Source of the DNA: Gemmobacter aquaticus
GTDB lineage: Bacteria; Pseudomonadota; Alphaproteobacteria; Rhodobacterales; Rhodobacteraceae
Direction: 5' to 3'
DNA length: 64,000 nucleotides
Assembly (NCBI RefSeq): GCF_007859075.1
Contig: NZ_VOAK01000011.1
Span: 1-64,000, forward strand
A program made the position numbers and the translations under genes. This document shows, piece by piece, positions 18,608-27,679 of this stretch; position 1 is the first letter of the stretch, and each line of letters starts with the position of its first letter. The notes beneath the pieces were generated by a model. It did no database searches, was not told where the DNA came from, and saw only the letters and a program-made list of their open reading frames with translations.

Positions 18608-19078
18608 ATGCGGAGTGATACCGAGTACCTGCGCCTTGCCGTGGAGATCGCCCGCGCCAGCAGGGCAAGCGGAAATCATCCCTTTGGCGCCTTGCTAGTC
18701 GGGCCGGACGGCGACGTGCTGCTGACATCAGGCAACACTTATGCACGGGACCGAGGTGTCGGCCATGCAGAGGCGAACGTGGCCCGTGAGGCTGCACAGC
18801 GCTATGATCCAGCCTTTCTTGAGCGATGCACCCTGGTGACCTCGGTCGAGCCGTGCTGCATGTGCGCGGGGGCCTGTTACTGGGCCGGGATCGGCGCTGT
18901 CGTCTACGGGTTGAGCGAAAAGCGGCTGGCTGAGCTGACCGGGGATAACCCGGAAAATCTGACGCTCGATCTGAGTTGCCATCAGGTGTTTGCGGCGGGT
19001 CGACGGCATGTGGATGTCCGTGGCCCCTTTGTTGAACTTGAGAACGAGATTTCAAGCGAACATAAGGATTTCTGGTAA
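18608..19078 (+). CDS. nucleoside deaminase (zinc-dependent CDA fold)
   Basis: A 156-residue enzyme of the cytidine/guanine deaminase superfamily. GVGHAEANVAR (about residue 50) holds the zinc-ligand His and the proton-shuttle Glu; SVEPCCMCAGACYWAGI (about residue 81) holds the two Cys ligands in PCxxC. Start ATG at 18608 has AAGGAGG at ideal distance; an in-frame TTG 27 bp upstream is less likely. It resembles guanine deaminase or TadA-like proteins of general purine salvage; exact base unknown. It stands alone after the efflux operon. Confidence 0.8.
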   Translation: MRSDTEYLRLAVEIARASRASGNHPFGALLVGPDGDVLLTSGNTYARDRGVGHAEANVAREAAQRYDPAFLERCTLVTSVEPCCMCAGACYWAGIGAVVYGLSEKRLAELTGDNPENLTLDLSCHQVFAAGRRHVDVRGPFVELENEISSEHKDFW

Positions 19079-19269
19079 CAGGATCGATGGAGCGGGGCAT
19101 GAACTTGCACCGCGCAGAACAGACGCTGCCCTGCGCCCTGCTCAGTCGGGCATTCCCTCGACTTGCAGCCAAGCATCATTCTCCGATGCGTGGGGCGCGT
19201 TTGCCAACGAAGCCCGCGTCAGGTATACTACATATGTCTGGACCCTTCTGATGTTTGTCGGAGGCGACC

Positions 19270-19731
19270 ATGTATCGGACAGTTCTTCTGGCTTATGACG
19301 GGACACGTGAAGGGCGGCTTGCTCTGCGTGAGGGAGCGCTTCTCGCGAAGCGTTTCCGTTCGAACGTTGTGCTCTTGGCTGTCGTTGAGGCGTCGTTCAT
19401 GCCGGTGGCGGTGGATACCGGTGTGGCCTATGTCCCGAACGATCAAAGCGAGGAGTATCGTCTGGTCCTCGACGAGGGGTCGGAGCGGCTGAAGAAACTG
19501 GGGCTGACACATAGCGTAAACATGCAGGTGGGTGACCCGGTGACTTGCATCGTCAATGCAGCCAAGGAAGCCCAGGCCGATCTGGTTGTGATCGGACACC
19601 ATAAGTCGGGCTGGTTGGCGAGGTGGCTGCATGAATCGGTGGCGAGCGCACTGATCGAAAGTCTGGACTGCAGCGTCCTCTTGGGGCGCATGGAGATTTC
19701 TGACGACGATCTCTTTAGGTCTGACGAATAA
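19270..19731 (+). CDS. universal stress protein (UspA family)
   Basis: A 153-residue single-domain USP. MYRTVLLAYDGTREGRLALR is the usual strand-1/nucleotide-binding Asp start; DLVVIGHHKSGWLARWLHES then VASALIESLDCSVLLGR corresponds to the G-2x-G-9x-G(S/T) ATP loop, here with the glycines partly replaced, so ATP binding is uncertain. Start at 19270 is supported by GGAGG 5 bp upstream. Role in metal or redox stress is only suggested by its place between two metal loci. Confidence 0.8.
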   Translation: MYRTVLLAYDGTREGRLALREGALLAKRFRSNVVLLAVVEASFMPVAVDTGVAYVPNDQSEEYRLVLDEGSERLKKLGLTHSVNMQVGDPVTCIVNAAKEAQADLVVIGHHKSGWLARWLHESVASALIESLDCSVLLGRMEISDDDLFRSDE

Positions 19732-20012
19732 GGCCGTTGGCCTGGACGAAAGCCGCAATTGGTATGGGGAGATACGCGGGAGCCGCCAAATTTTCTGCCG
19801 CGCGCCGCCTTGATGTGCAGACGTTTCATCCCGTTGGCTGAGCTTTCCGAGACGTGACGCTATGCGGGCCCTCTCGGCCCCCTTGTGATGGCAAACGATA
19901 GGCGAATGACCGAGCGCATTTTACCCGCCGTTCCGAATTACAGGGCCTTCGGGTGCAAGGACGTGGAGAACCTGCGCGGGGGACACCGTGCGAACAATCA
20001 GGAGGGCAAGTC

Positions 20013-20648
20013 ATGGCACTGGAGGTGATCGGTTCAGGTTTCGGACGCACTGGGACGAAATCCCTGAAGGCAGCACTCGAGCGTCTCGGCTTTGGGCAAT
20101 GCCATCATATGCACGAGATCGTCGTGAACCCTGAACAGGTGATCCACTGGCAACGGCTGGCGGCGGGCGAAGCGGTCGATTGGGAGGTCGTCTTCGCCGG
20201 CTATCGGTCCCAGGTGGATTGGCCAGGCGCCCATGTCTGGCGCGAACTGGCGACCGCATTCCCCGATGCAAAGGTCGTTCACACGATCCGTCCCGAGGAG
20301 AAGTGGTGGGCAAGTTTCGACAAGACGATCGGCAAGCTGATGGCCCGCTACGGCGATATCCCGCTGCCACCACATATTCACGATATCCTCACCGCGTGGA
20401 ACGAATTGGCGGGTATGGGCACCTTCGGCGGTGTCCTTGATGACAAGGAAGTCGCATTGGCCGCCTATCGACGTCGGACTGCGGATGTGCGCGAAGCACT
20501 TCCCGCCGATCGGTTGCTGGTGTTCGACGTGGCAGAGGGGTGGGAGCCCCTTTGTGCCTTCCTTGGCGCCGAGGTACCTGACGAACCCTTCCCGCACCAC
20601 AATTTGAGGGCCGACTTTTGGGAGGTTCTCGGCGGAGAACCTGCGTGA
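20013..20648 (+). CDS. sulfotransferase family protein (Sulfotransfer_4-like)
   Basis: A 211-residue protein. LEVIGSGFGRTGTKSLKAAL at the start is the PAPS-binding P-loop variant of this family (GfgRTGTxSlk.AL); VVHTIRPEEKWWASFDKTIG is the 3'-phosphate region. It ends with a typical FLG..VPDEPFPHHN motif. GGAGGGCAAGTC precedes the ATG. It stands alone; the sulfate acceptor is unknown and the name reflects family only. Confidence 0.75.
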   Translation: MALEVIGSGFGRTGTKSLKAALERLGFGQCHHMHEIVVNPEQVIHWQRLAAGEAVDWEVVFAGYRSQVDWPGAHVWRELATAFPDAKVVHTIRPEEKWWASFDKTIGKLMARYGDIPLPPHIHDILTAWNELAGMGTFGGVLDDKEVALAAYRRRTADVREALPADRLLVFDVAEGWEPLCAFLGAEVPDEPFPHHNLRADFWEVLGGEPA

Positions 20649-20896
20649 ACTTGAGCTGCCGCACCGATCGCCTTGCACGAGGCCATTGCCAAGCCCCGTG
20701 TGTTGTCCCCGTGTGTCGGGAATTTCTCTCTGGTATCCCCTTCCATGTTTCCTTCAACCCCGGTTGCGTCAGGCAGCGCGCCGGGTTTCCTCGTTTCATG
20801 GAGGGACATTGCTACCGGGCCTTTGACCTGCGCGTCTTGGACCCGTGCTGCGGCCTCGAAGCTGCGACAAGGCCGACATTGGACACGGCCGCTCAA

Positions 20897-21268
20897 ATGG
20901 CGCATGATCAAAGCATGATCCACCGCGCCATCGCATTGATCGCCGTCTTGTGTTTCGCGATTTTCCCCGCGATCACCTCAGCGCATGCGACCGCACTTGC
21001 CAAGGGTGCCTCGCAGGACCACCATGTGGCGCATCTGCTGGGTGGAGCAGCAGACCACCATGATTGCATGGAAGGCTCATCCTGTGACGTCGGTGATGCT
21101 GGTGCTTGTGCGGCGGCCTGTGCCGCCCTTGTCGGCTATTTCCTCCCATCAGAGGGTGTCGCCCCGGCCACGCTGATCCTTCAGGTCCATCGTTGCCCTG
21201 CCGAGATCGTTGCAACTGGTCGCGTTCCAGGATTGGCCGAACGCCCACCCATATTGCGTCTTAGCTGA
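20897..21268 (+). CDS. small secreted Cys/His protein opening the copper operon
   Basis: About 123 residues (ATG at 20897 or 20915). A signal peptide (HRAIALIAVLCFAIFPAITSAHA) is followed by DHHVAHLLGGAADHHDCMEG then SSCDVGDAGACAAACAALVG: several His and five Cys, then YFLP and the end LAERPPILRLS. The Cys-rich middle and Arg/Pro-rich end resemble other proteins that precede multicopper oxidases in Rhodobacteraceae. Probably a periplasmic copper-binding protein. It lies 69 bp upstream of the oxidase. Confidence 0.65.
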   Translation: MAHDQSMIHRAIALIAVLCFAIFPAITSAHATALAKGASQDHHVAHLLGGAADHHDCMEGSSCDVGDAGACAAACAALVGYFLPSEGVAPATLILQVHRCPAEIVATGRVPGLAERPPILRLS

Positions 21269-21337
21269 GAGCTGTCCGGGCCTCGCCCGGTGTTCCATCG
21301 ACTGCTTACGGGGGATACATGCCCCCAGGAGACGCAC

Positions 21338-22783
21338 ATGATCACCTTTTCCCGACGCGGCTTTCTGGCCGCAAGTAGCGCAGCTATCGCGGTTCCGCAT
21401 CTTGTACACGCCACAGCCGCGGACCCTGCACCCGCGCTTGCGTTGGCCGCATCCTCCCGCACGCTCGATATCAACGGCCGCGCCGCCACAGTCTTTGGCC
21501 TTGCCGGGCCCGCGGGTCAGGGACTGGTCCTTGATCCCGGCCAGTTGTTCCGGGTCGATCTGACAAACCGGCTGACAGTTCCGACGATCATCCACTGGCA
21601 TGGCCAGATCCCGCCCAATGAACAGGATGGGGTTCCGGATATGCCCTTGCCGTTGCTGGCGCCGGGCGAAATGCGATCGTTCGACTACATCCCACGCTCT
21701 GGCACGCACTGGATGCACAGCCATGTCCCAGTGCAAGAGATGCAGCTTCTGGCCGCGCCTCTGATCGTGCGTCGGTCCGAGGACTTGGCTGCCGATCGGC
21801 AGGAAGTGGTGCTGTTCCTGCACGACTTCTCGTTCAAGCCACCAGAGGAGGTGCTGGCCGAGATCACCGGCGGCACTGGCATGGCCACGATGGATCACGG
21901 CGCATCGGGGCAGATGGGCATGGGCCAGATGGAGATGCCGATGGGCGGTATGATGGGCCATGGCGGGATGTCCATGGACCTGAACGACTACGACTGGGAC
22001 GCCTACCTCGCAAATGACCGCACGCTTGATGATCCCGAGGTGGTGATGGTCGAGCGCGGCGGGAGGGTGCATTTGCGGGTGATAAATGCGGCGGCGGCCA
22101 CTGTGTTCTGGATCGACAGCGGCGAGCTATCCGCGCGCCTTGTCGCCGTGGACGGCCATGACGTGCAGCCGGAAGCGGGCAGCCGCTTTGGTCTTGCGAT
22201 GGGCCAGCGGCTGGATCTTGAGATCGACCTGCCGGCAGGGACTGGTGCCTGGCCGATCTTCGCGCTGCGTGAGGGCAGGCGCGAACGTACCGGGCTGATC
22301 CTCGCGACCACCGGCGCCGAGATTTCTCGTCTCGACACGCTGGCTGAGGCCGAGTCGCCTGCCTTCGACCTCGCGCTGGAGGCGCGACTGGCGGCCCTGG
22401 ATCCCTTGCCGGACCGGGCGGCGGATCGTGGCCAGATGCTGATGCTGGGTGGCTCGATGCAACCCTATGTCTGGACGATCAATGGCGCGACCTGGGGCAA
22501 GCACGAACCAGTCAGGGCACGCAAAGGCGAAAGGGTGATCCTGTCCTTCCACAACATGTCGATGATGGGCCACCCGATGCACCTGCACGGTCATGTGTTT
22601 CAGGTCGTCGGGATCAATGGCCATCCGATCGCCGGTGCCTTGCGTGACACAGTCTATGTTCCGCCAATGTCGATGGTGGATGTGGCGCTCGACGCAGGTG
22701 AGGCCGCGCGCTGGATGCTTCATTGCCACCACATGCCGCATCTCTCGACCGGCATGATGACGGAATTCGTCGTCTCGGCCTGA
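21338..22783 (+). CDS. periplasmic multicopper oxidase (copper tolerance)
   Basis: A 481-residue laccase-like enzyme with a Tat signal (FSRRGFLAASSAAIAV). The four copper motifs are present: HWHGQ (about residue 87), HWMHSHVP (about 126), HPMHLHGHVFQV (about 411) and HCHHMPHLSTGM (about 465), the final Met being the type-1 axial ligand. A Met/His-rich loop (GQMGMGQMEMPMGGMMGHGG, about residues 190-210) is like that of CueO/CopA oxidases that turn Cu(I) into Cu(II). Copper detoxification is also implied by the neighbours: ATPase and DUF411 protein. Confidence 0.9.
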   Translation: MITFSRRGFLAASSAAIAVPHLVHATAADPAPALALAASSRTLDINGRAATVFGLAGPAGQGLVLDPGQLFRVDLTNRLTVPTIIHWHGQIPPNEQDGVPDMPLPLLAPGEMRSFDYIPRSGTHWMHSHVPVQEMQLLAAPLIVRRSEDLAADRQEVVLFLHDFSFKPPEEVLAEITGGTGMATMDHGASGQMGMGQMEMPMGGMMGHGGMSMDLNDYDWDAYLANDRTLDDPEVVMVERGGRVHLRVINAAAATVFWIDSGELSARLVAVDGHDVQPEAGSRFGLAMGQRLDLEIDLPAGTGAWPIFALREGRRERTGLILATTGAEISRLDTLAEAESPAFDLALEARLAALDPLPDRAADRGQMLMLGGSMQPYVWTINGATWGKHEPVRARKGERVILSFHNMSMMGHPMHLHGHVFQVVGINGHPIAGALRDTVYVPPMSMVDVALDAGEAARWMLHCHHMPHLSTGMMTEFVVSA

Positions 22784-22791
22784 CATCAGCA

Positions 22792-22820
22792 GGGCGGGAC
22801 GGCTCCCCGTCGCCCCGCCC
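22792..22820 (+). terminator. GC-rich hairpin after the oxidase gene
   Basis: GGGCGGGACGG pairs with CCGTCGCCCCGCCC around a 4-base loop, 9 bp after the oxidase stop. No T-run follows, so it could attenuate or protect the transcript rather than end it; the next copper genes are only 50-270 bp on. Confidence 0.4.
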
Positions 22821-22868
22821 CTATCGATCCCGGTGCAGGGATTGCACCAGCGAAAGGGAGACTTCATC

Positions 22869-22973
22869 ATGATGAACGGCATCGGAATGGGCTTTGGTTG
22901 GCTATTTGGCCTGCTGGTACTTGTCCTGGTCATTCTGGCGATCGCCGCCCTGGTCAAGTACCTGCGCAAATGA
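22869..22973 (+). CDS. 34-residue single-span membrane peptide
   Basis: A short gene starting MMNGIGMGFGWLFGLLVLVL, one transmembrane helix followed by a KYLRK basic end, which predicts the C-terminus in the cytoplasm. GAAAGGGAGA lies 7 bp upstream of the ATG. Its place between the oxidase and the ATPase and the good ribosome site make it a credible gene. Similar tiny membrane proteins often sit in proteobacterial copper loci; a regulatory or assembly role for the ATPase is inference. Confidence 0.6.
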   Translation: MMNGIGMGFGWLFGLLVLVLVILAIAALVKYLRK

Positions 22974-23092
22974 TCGCCGAGCGGCAGTAAACTGCGGACG
23001 GAACAAACGCCACGCGCCCCAAACCGGTGCAGCATCGGCGTTTCCGCTCATGCACAGGGCTGCCCAAATTCGTTAGGAAGGGTAGGCACATC

Positions 23093-25426
23093 ATGGAACA
23101 CCACCATTCGCATTCGAAGTCAGCCCTCCCCGGAGCGGGGCTGACCGCACAAGACCCGGTCTGCGGCATGACCGTCGCAGTCGGCGCGGACACCCGGCAT
23201 GAGGACTTCGGCGGGACGAGTTTCTATTTCTGCTCGGACAAGTGCCGCGCGGCCTTCAAGGCCGACCCCTGGCATCATGCCAGCGGTCGCGCCATGGCCC
23301 TGAAACCCGCCCGTCCAGCAGGCACCCGTTGGACCTGCCCGATGCATCCGCAGATCGTCCGCGAAGAGCCCGGCTCTTGCCCGATCTGCGGCATGGCGCT
23401 TGAGCCGATGGTGCCAACCAGCGTCTCCAGCCCCGAACTTGCCGATTTCACGCGCCGGATGTGGATCAGCCTTGCGGCCGCGATCCCTCTGGTCGTCCTG
23501 ACCATGGGGGAGTTGGTGTCTCTGCCTGTGCGGGACTGGATCGGCCATGGCGCCGCGTCTTATGTCGAATTCCTGCTGGCCACGCCCATCATCCTCTGGG
23601 CTGCGACTCCCTTTTTCGTCCGCGGGTGGGCGTCGGTCATCAACCGCTCTCCCAACATGTGGACGCTGATCTCGATCGGCGTCGGTGCGGCCTATGCCTA
23701 TTCGATCGTTGCCACCTTCCTCCCGGGTATCTTCCCAGAAGTCTATCGTATGGGCCACGGCGTCGGCACTTATTTCGAGGCCGCAGTCGTCATTGTGACG
23801 CTGGTCTTCGTGGGCCAAGTACTGGAACTGCGTGCGCGTGAACGCACGGGCGATGCGATCCGGGCTTTGCTGGATCTTGCACCCAAGACCGCGCGCCGGG
23901 TGCTGGAGGACGGCAGCGAATATGATGCACCCCTTGAGAACATCATGGTGGGCGACCGGCTGCGGGTGCGGCCCGGCGACAGCGTGCCGGTGGACGGGAT
24001 AGTGGTCGACGGGCACTCGTCTGTGGATGAAAGCATGATCACCGGCGAGTCTGTTCCGGTTGAAAAGGGCGAGGGGGATGCTGTCACTGGCGGCACGATC
24101 AACCGGAACGGCAGCCTGGTCATCACCGCGCAGCGGGTGGGGGCCGATACCGTGCTGGCACAGATCGTCGAGATGGTCTCAAGTGCGCGGCGATCCCGCG
24201 CGCCCATTCAGGGTCTGGCCGACCGGGTGTCGGCGGTGTTCGTGCCGACGGTGGTGGCGATTGCCCTCATCGCATTTGGCGTGTGGCTGGTCTGGGGGCC
24301 GGATCCGGCGCTGGTCTTTGCCATCGCCGCTGCTGTGTCGGTTTTGATCATCGCCTGTCCCTGCGCTCTTGGTCTCGCCACACCGATCTCGATCACCACG
24401 GCGGCGGGGCGCGGAGCGCAGGCGGGCGTATTGATCAAGGACGCCGAGGCGCTGGAGCGAATGGCTGCGGTCGATGTTCTCATCGTGGACAAGACCGGCA
24501 CCCTGACTGAAGGGCGTCCGAAGCTGACCGATGTGGTCGCCTTGGGGCCGACTGATGAGAACAGCCTGCTTGCCTTCGCTGCGGCGCTGGAACGCGGATC
24601 AGAGCATCCCTTGGCTGAAGCGATTGTCGAGGGCGCGCTGGCGCGCGGGACCGAGACCCTCGACACAATCCGGTTCGAGGCTGTCACCGGCAAGGGCGTG
24701 CAGGGCGAGGTTGCGGGCCATGCGGCGGCACTCGGGAATGCCGCGATGATGGCAGATCTGGGACTGGACACGACCGCTTTGGATGTGCAGGCCGACGCGC
24801 TGCGCCGCGATGGCAAGACGGCAATGTTCGTCGCGCTCGACGGTCGGCTTGCGGGCATCGTCGCCGTGGCCGACCCGATCAAGCCCTCGGCCGCCGAGGC
24901 GATCCGCACCCTGCACCAGCTCGGGATGCGCGTCATCATGGCGACCGGCGACAACCAGCGCACCGCAGAGGCTGTTGCTGCAACGCTGAACATCGACGAG
25001 GTGCGCGCAGGTGTTCTGCCCGAAGGCAAGAAGGCCCTGATCGACTCTCTGCGCAGGGATGGCGCGGTGGTCGCCATGGCGGGCGACGGGGTGAACGATG
25101 CCCCGGCCCTTGCTGCGGCTGATGTCGGCATTGCCATGGGCACCGGCGCGGATGTCGCGGTCGAAAGCGCGGGACTGACGCTTCTTGGGGGCGATCTGAT
25201 GGGGGTGGTTCGCGCCAGACGGCTGGCGACCGCAACGCTGCGCAATATCCGGCAGAACCTGTTCTTTGCCTTCGCCTACAATGCCGCCGGCGTTCCTATC
25301 GCTGCGGGTATTCTTTACCCGCTGACCGGCATGCTGCTGTCCCCGATGATCGCGGCGGCGGCGATGAGCCTCTCCTCCGTCTCGGTGATCGCGAATGCGC
25401 TGCGCCTGCGGCGGCTGGAGCTTTGA
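23093..25426 (+). CDS. copA: copper-exporting P1B-type ATPase
   Basis: A 777-residue pump. In place of the common HMA domains its front carries a His tail (EHHHSHSK), a YHS domain (DPVCGMTV...[18 protein letters not shown], residues 20-62) and a CPMHP...CPICGM heavy-metal-binding domain (residues about 83-106). The core has [23 protein letters not shown] (the Cu-binding CPC), the phosphorylated [19 protein letters not shown] and [12 protein letters not shown], all intact. It moves Cu(I) from cytoplasm to periplasm, where the oxidase can act. Start chosen at MEHHHSHSK; upstream codons look non-coding. Confidence 0.9.
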   Translation: MEHHHSHSKSALPGAGLTAQDPVCGMTVAVGADTRHEDFGGTSFYFCSDKCRAAFKADPWHHASGRAMALKPARPAGTRWTCPMHPQIVREEPGSCPICGMALEPMVPTSVSSPELADFTRRMWISLAAAIPLVVLTMGELVSLPVRDWIGHGAASYVEFLLATPIILWAATPFFVRGWASVINRSPNMWTLISIGVGAAYAYSIVATFLPGIFPEVYRMGHGVGTYFEAAVVIVTLVFVGQVLELRARERTGDAIRALLDLAPKTARRVLEDGSEYDAPLENIMVGDRLRVRPGDSVPVDGIVVDGHSSVDESMITGESVPVEKGEGDAVTGGTINRNGSLVITAQRVGADTVLAQIVEMVSSARRSRAPIQGLADRVSAVFVPTVVAIALIAFGVWLVWGPDPALVFAIAAAVSVLIIACPCALGLATPISITTAAGRGAQAGVLIKDAEALERMAAVDVLIVDKTGTLTEGRPKLTDVVALGPTDENSLLAFAAALERGSEHPLAEAIVEGALARGTETLDTIRFEAVTGKGVQGEVAGHAAALGNAAMMADLGLDTTALDVQADALRRDGKTAMFVALDGRLAGIVAVADPIKPSAAEAIRTLHQLGMRVIMATGDNQRTAEAVAATLNIDEVRAGVLPEGKKALIDSLRRDGAVVAMAGDGVNDAPALAAADVGIAMGTGADVAVESAGLTLLGGDLMGVVRARRLATATLRNIRQNLFFAFAYNAAGVPIAAGILYPLTGMLLSPMIAAAAMSLSSVSVIANALRLRRLEL

Positions 25427-25458
25427 CACCTCACGCAAATCCATGAAAGGAACTGTAG

Positions 25459-25938
25459 ATGACCCAATTCACTGTGACGCGCCGTCGGCTGCTGGCTATG
25501 GGCGCAGGGCTTGCCGCACTGTCCGCCACACCCGCATTTGCCGCGACTGACGCGACCCCGCTCCATGTACTGAAGGACCCCGATTGCAGTTGCTGCGGCG
25601 CCTGGATCGGGATCGTTGAGTTCGAAGGATTCGTCGTCACCACCGACTTCGCCTCCGCCACGGACCTCATGCAGTACAAGCTGGACAATGGCATTCCCGA
25701 GGCGCTGGTCTCGTGCCATACGGCGCGGGTCGGGGGCTATATGATCGAAGGCCATGTTCCGGTCGCCGACATGCGCCGCCTACTCTCGGAACGTCCAGAT
25801 GCCATCGGACTTGCCGTGCCGGGCATGCCGTGGGGATCGCCCGGCATGGGCCCCGAGGCCGAGCGCGAAGCCTATGACGTGTTCCTGATTCACCGCGACG
25901 GAAGCACGACGGTCTTCAGCCACTACCCCGCTGCGTGA
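25459..25938 (+). CDS. DUF411 periplasmic metal-binding protein
   Basis: A 159-residue protein with a Tat-like signal (VTRRRLLAMGAGLAALSATPAFA). DPDCSCCGAWI provides the conserved CxCC cluster of DUF411 proteins, and VSCHTARVGGYMIEGHVPVADMRRLL is the family's second hallmark. DUF411 proteins recur in copper-resistance loci, where a role in periplasmic copper binding or delivery is proposed. It is 32 bp after the ATPase and is probably the last gene of the operon. Confidence 0.9.
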   Translation: MTQFTVTRRRLLAMGAGLAALSATPAFAATDATPLHVLKDPDCSCCGAWIGIVEFEGFVVTTDFASATDLMQYKLDNGIPEALVSCHTARVGGYMIEGHVPVADMRRLLSERPDAIGLAVPGMPWGSPGMGPEAEREAYDVFLIHRDGSTTVFSHYPAA

Positions 25939-26066
25939 GCAGAGGGGTCAGATCTCTCTTGCCCAAGGACACCGCGTCGTAGTGGCCGCGCACTGCCTTC
26001 AAGGATCATCTGGTAGTGTGCTGGAGTTCAGGCGCCAAGCGTCCATCCACGCTCGGGAGGGCAGCC

Positions 26067-26450
26067 ATGAAGCGCTATATCACTGAAGTCGGGGGCGTAC
26101 CCCCATCACCTTCGCCGATCAGCAATGCAGTTGTTGTTGGAAATCACTGCTGGATCAGCGGCCAACTATCGGTTGGCGCCGACGGGACCTATCTGCGAGG
26201 GACTGCGCGTGAGGAGGCGGAGCGCGCCTTTGGCCACGTATTCCGGATCGCTGAAGCCGCAGGCTTTTCGCGATCCGACATCGTTTATGTCGATCTTGCT
26301 TTCACGGATCTGAGCGACCTCCGCGAGGTGAATGACCTCTATGCGAGCCTTTTCCCTGAGGGAAAGAGACCCGCCCGAACGGTCTACCAGGCTGCAAGAC
26401 TGCCGTTCGGCGGTAAGGTCAAGGTTCAGGCCGTCGCTGCGCGAGTGTGA
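26067..26450 (+). CDS. RidA (YjgF/YER057c) family protein
   Basis: A 127-residue protein with VGNHCWISGQLSVGADGTYL near the front and KRPARTVYQAARLPFGGKVKVQAVA at the end, where the Arg of ARtvyq is the one that holds the substrate carboxylate in enamine/imine deaminases. It would hydrolyse reactive enamines such as 2-aminoacrylate. The ATG at 26067 has GGGAGGGCAGCC upstream. Alone, not clearly tied to the copper operon. Confidence 0.8.
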   Translation: MKRYITEVGGVPPSPSPISNAVVVGNHCWISGQLSVGADGTYLRGTAREEAERAFGHVFRIAEAAGFSRSDIVYVDLAFTDLSDLREVNDLYASLFPEGKRPARTVYQAARLPFGGKVKVQAVAARV

Positions 26451-26958
26451 TCGCCACGCGGGGCTCCTGCCTTGGGGGCGCTATCCTGCCAAGTGCGTTC
26501 GGTGGCGTTTGTCTTTTCGCCATGGGACGCCCGCACTTTCATGCAACCGTCGGCGCCCGAACTCGCAGCACCGACGGACACTTGTTGGCAGCTTTAATCG
26601 CTACCTACGACACCTGCCGATCCGTTCTTGTTGCTTGGTACACTGGTTGGCGCAATGAGCGGGCATTTGAACGAAAACACGATTGCCCGACAGAACTCTG
26701 GGGCGCTGACTCCCGCAGCTTCGTCGTTCCGAGGTTTGTCAACGTGGACCGCCACCCATCGGCGGCTGGCAACACGCCGCAGTCCACGTCGACAAACCTT
26801 CAGGATAGCGGCCGTTCGGCACCCCCTGCTCTATCAAGGGCGTGAGGTCAGAGATGACCAAGCTGTCGTCCTTTCGACGAACGTAAACCGGCCTCGGACA
26901 AGCTGACACGGCCAGAGGCTTTCGCTTCGGGCCGTGGGTTGATTTGCAGGTTGCGTGA
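26451..26958. other. 508-bp intergenic stretch
   Basis: Holds no gene I can support. Short overlapping frames in both directions lack ribosome sites and family likeness. The one clear structure is the large inverted repeat at 26732-26802, described separately. Confidence 0.5.
26732..26802. repeat. imperfect 22-bp inverted repeat with nested stem
   Basis: GAGGTTTGTCAACGTGGACC (from 26732) is mirrored by the complement of GTCCACGTCGACAAACCTTC (to 26802) with two or three mismatches. Inside, CCGCC and GGCGG make a second small stem. The unit is about 71 bp long and could form a cruciform or a folded single strand. No transposase or integrase gene adjoins it. Confidence 0.7.
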
Positions 26959-27450
26959 TTACTTTTCGAAGGCGCCCATCTGAAACAGGCCGCCGAGCCA
27001 GTCTTCGAGGTGCCAGGTGGTCTGCACCATGCCCTCTTCGTTGAACTCGTGGATGTCGATGGTCATGATGGTGAAGGGCCTGTCCTTGGCCGGAAAGCCT
27101 GCGAAGGGCCCGACCTGGGTGGCGGTATAGGTCGAGCGGACGGCGACTTTGTTGCCATCCTGGACGATGTCCTCAATCTTGATGTTGCCGTCCTTGAAGG
27201 TGGCGGCATAGCCCGGGATCAGCGTCTTGAAGCCCTCGCGGCCCGGTTCTTCACCCGGGGCGGCGGGGATGTGGACCCAGTCCTCGGCGATGATCTGGTC
27301 CAGAAGCGCCGGGTCGTTCTGGTTGAAGGTTTCGTAGAAGATGCGGATCTTCTCCTTGTAGTCGTCCTGCGCCATGGCTGCCCCGGCAAATAGCGACAGG
27401 GTGGTGGCGGCGGTGGCTAGGGCCAATGTGGCGCGGCGGGTGATGGACAT
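26959..27450 (-). CDS. secreted SnoaL-like protein (NTF2 fold)
   Basis: A 163-residue protein with a signal peptide (TRRATLALATAATTLSLFAG then AAMAQ). The mature part KEKIRIFYETFNQNDPALLD...IIAEDWVHIPAAPGEEPGREGF...YTATQVGPFAG...VDI-HEFNEEGMVQTTWHLED is the SnoaL/ester-cyclase pattern of about 130 residues. Members bind or convert small hydrophobic molecules; substrate unknown. It lies downstream of the LysR gene in the same direction, 230 bp away. Confidence 0.75.
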   Translation of the reverse strand: MSITRRATLALATAATTLSLFAGAAMAQDDYKEKIRIFYETFNQNDPALLDQIIAEDWVHIPAAPGEEPGREGFKTLIPGYAATFKDGNIKIEDIVQDGNKVAVRSTYTATQVGPFAGFPAKDRPFTIMTIDIHEFNEEGMVQTTWHLEDWLGGLFQMGAFEK

Positions 27451-27679
27451 GATGGTCTCCTTCTCTCTCGTTTTGGGGTAAGGCCACCGGATCGGTGCCG
27501 CGCGTTATGCGCGGCCCGGCGGGCCTTTCGGGTTTCGGGTTTGGATCGGGGCTGCTTGGCTTGTGATGTCTCGCAGCCCGATGAGAGGAAGCTAAGCCTT
27601 AATCCTCAGGAGATCATCTGGCGGCCCGTTAATCCAGACTTTCCTGCAAGGAGATGATCACCCTCGTCTGTTGCCCACA

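Noticed and set aside
26732-26802. Inverted repeat as integron attC site
   Set aside because: The RYYYAAC and GTTRRRY core boxes are not in place and no integrase or cassette array adjoins.
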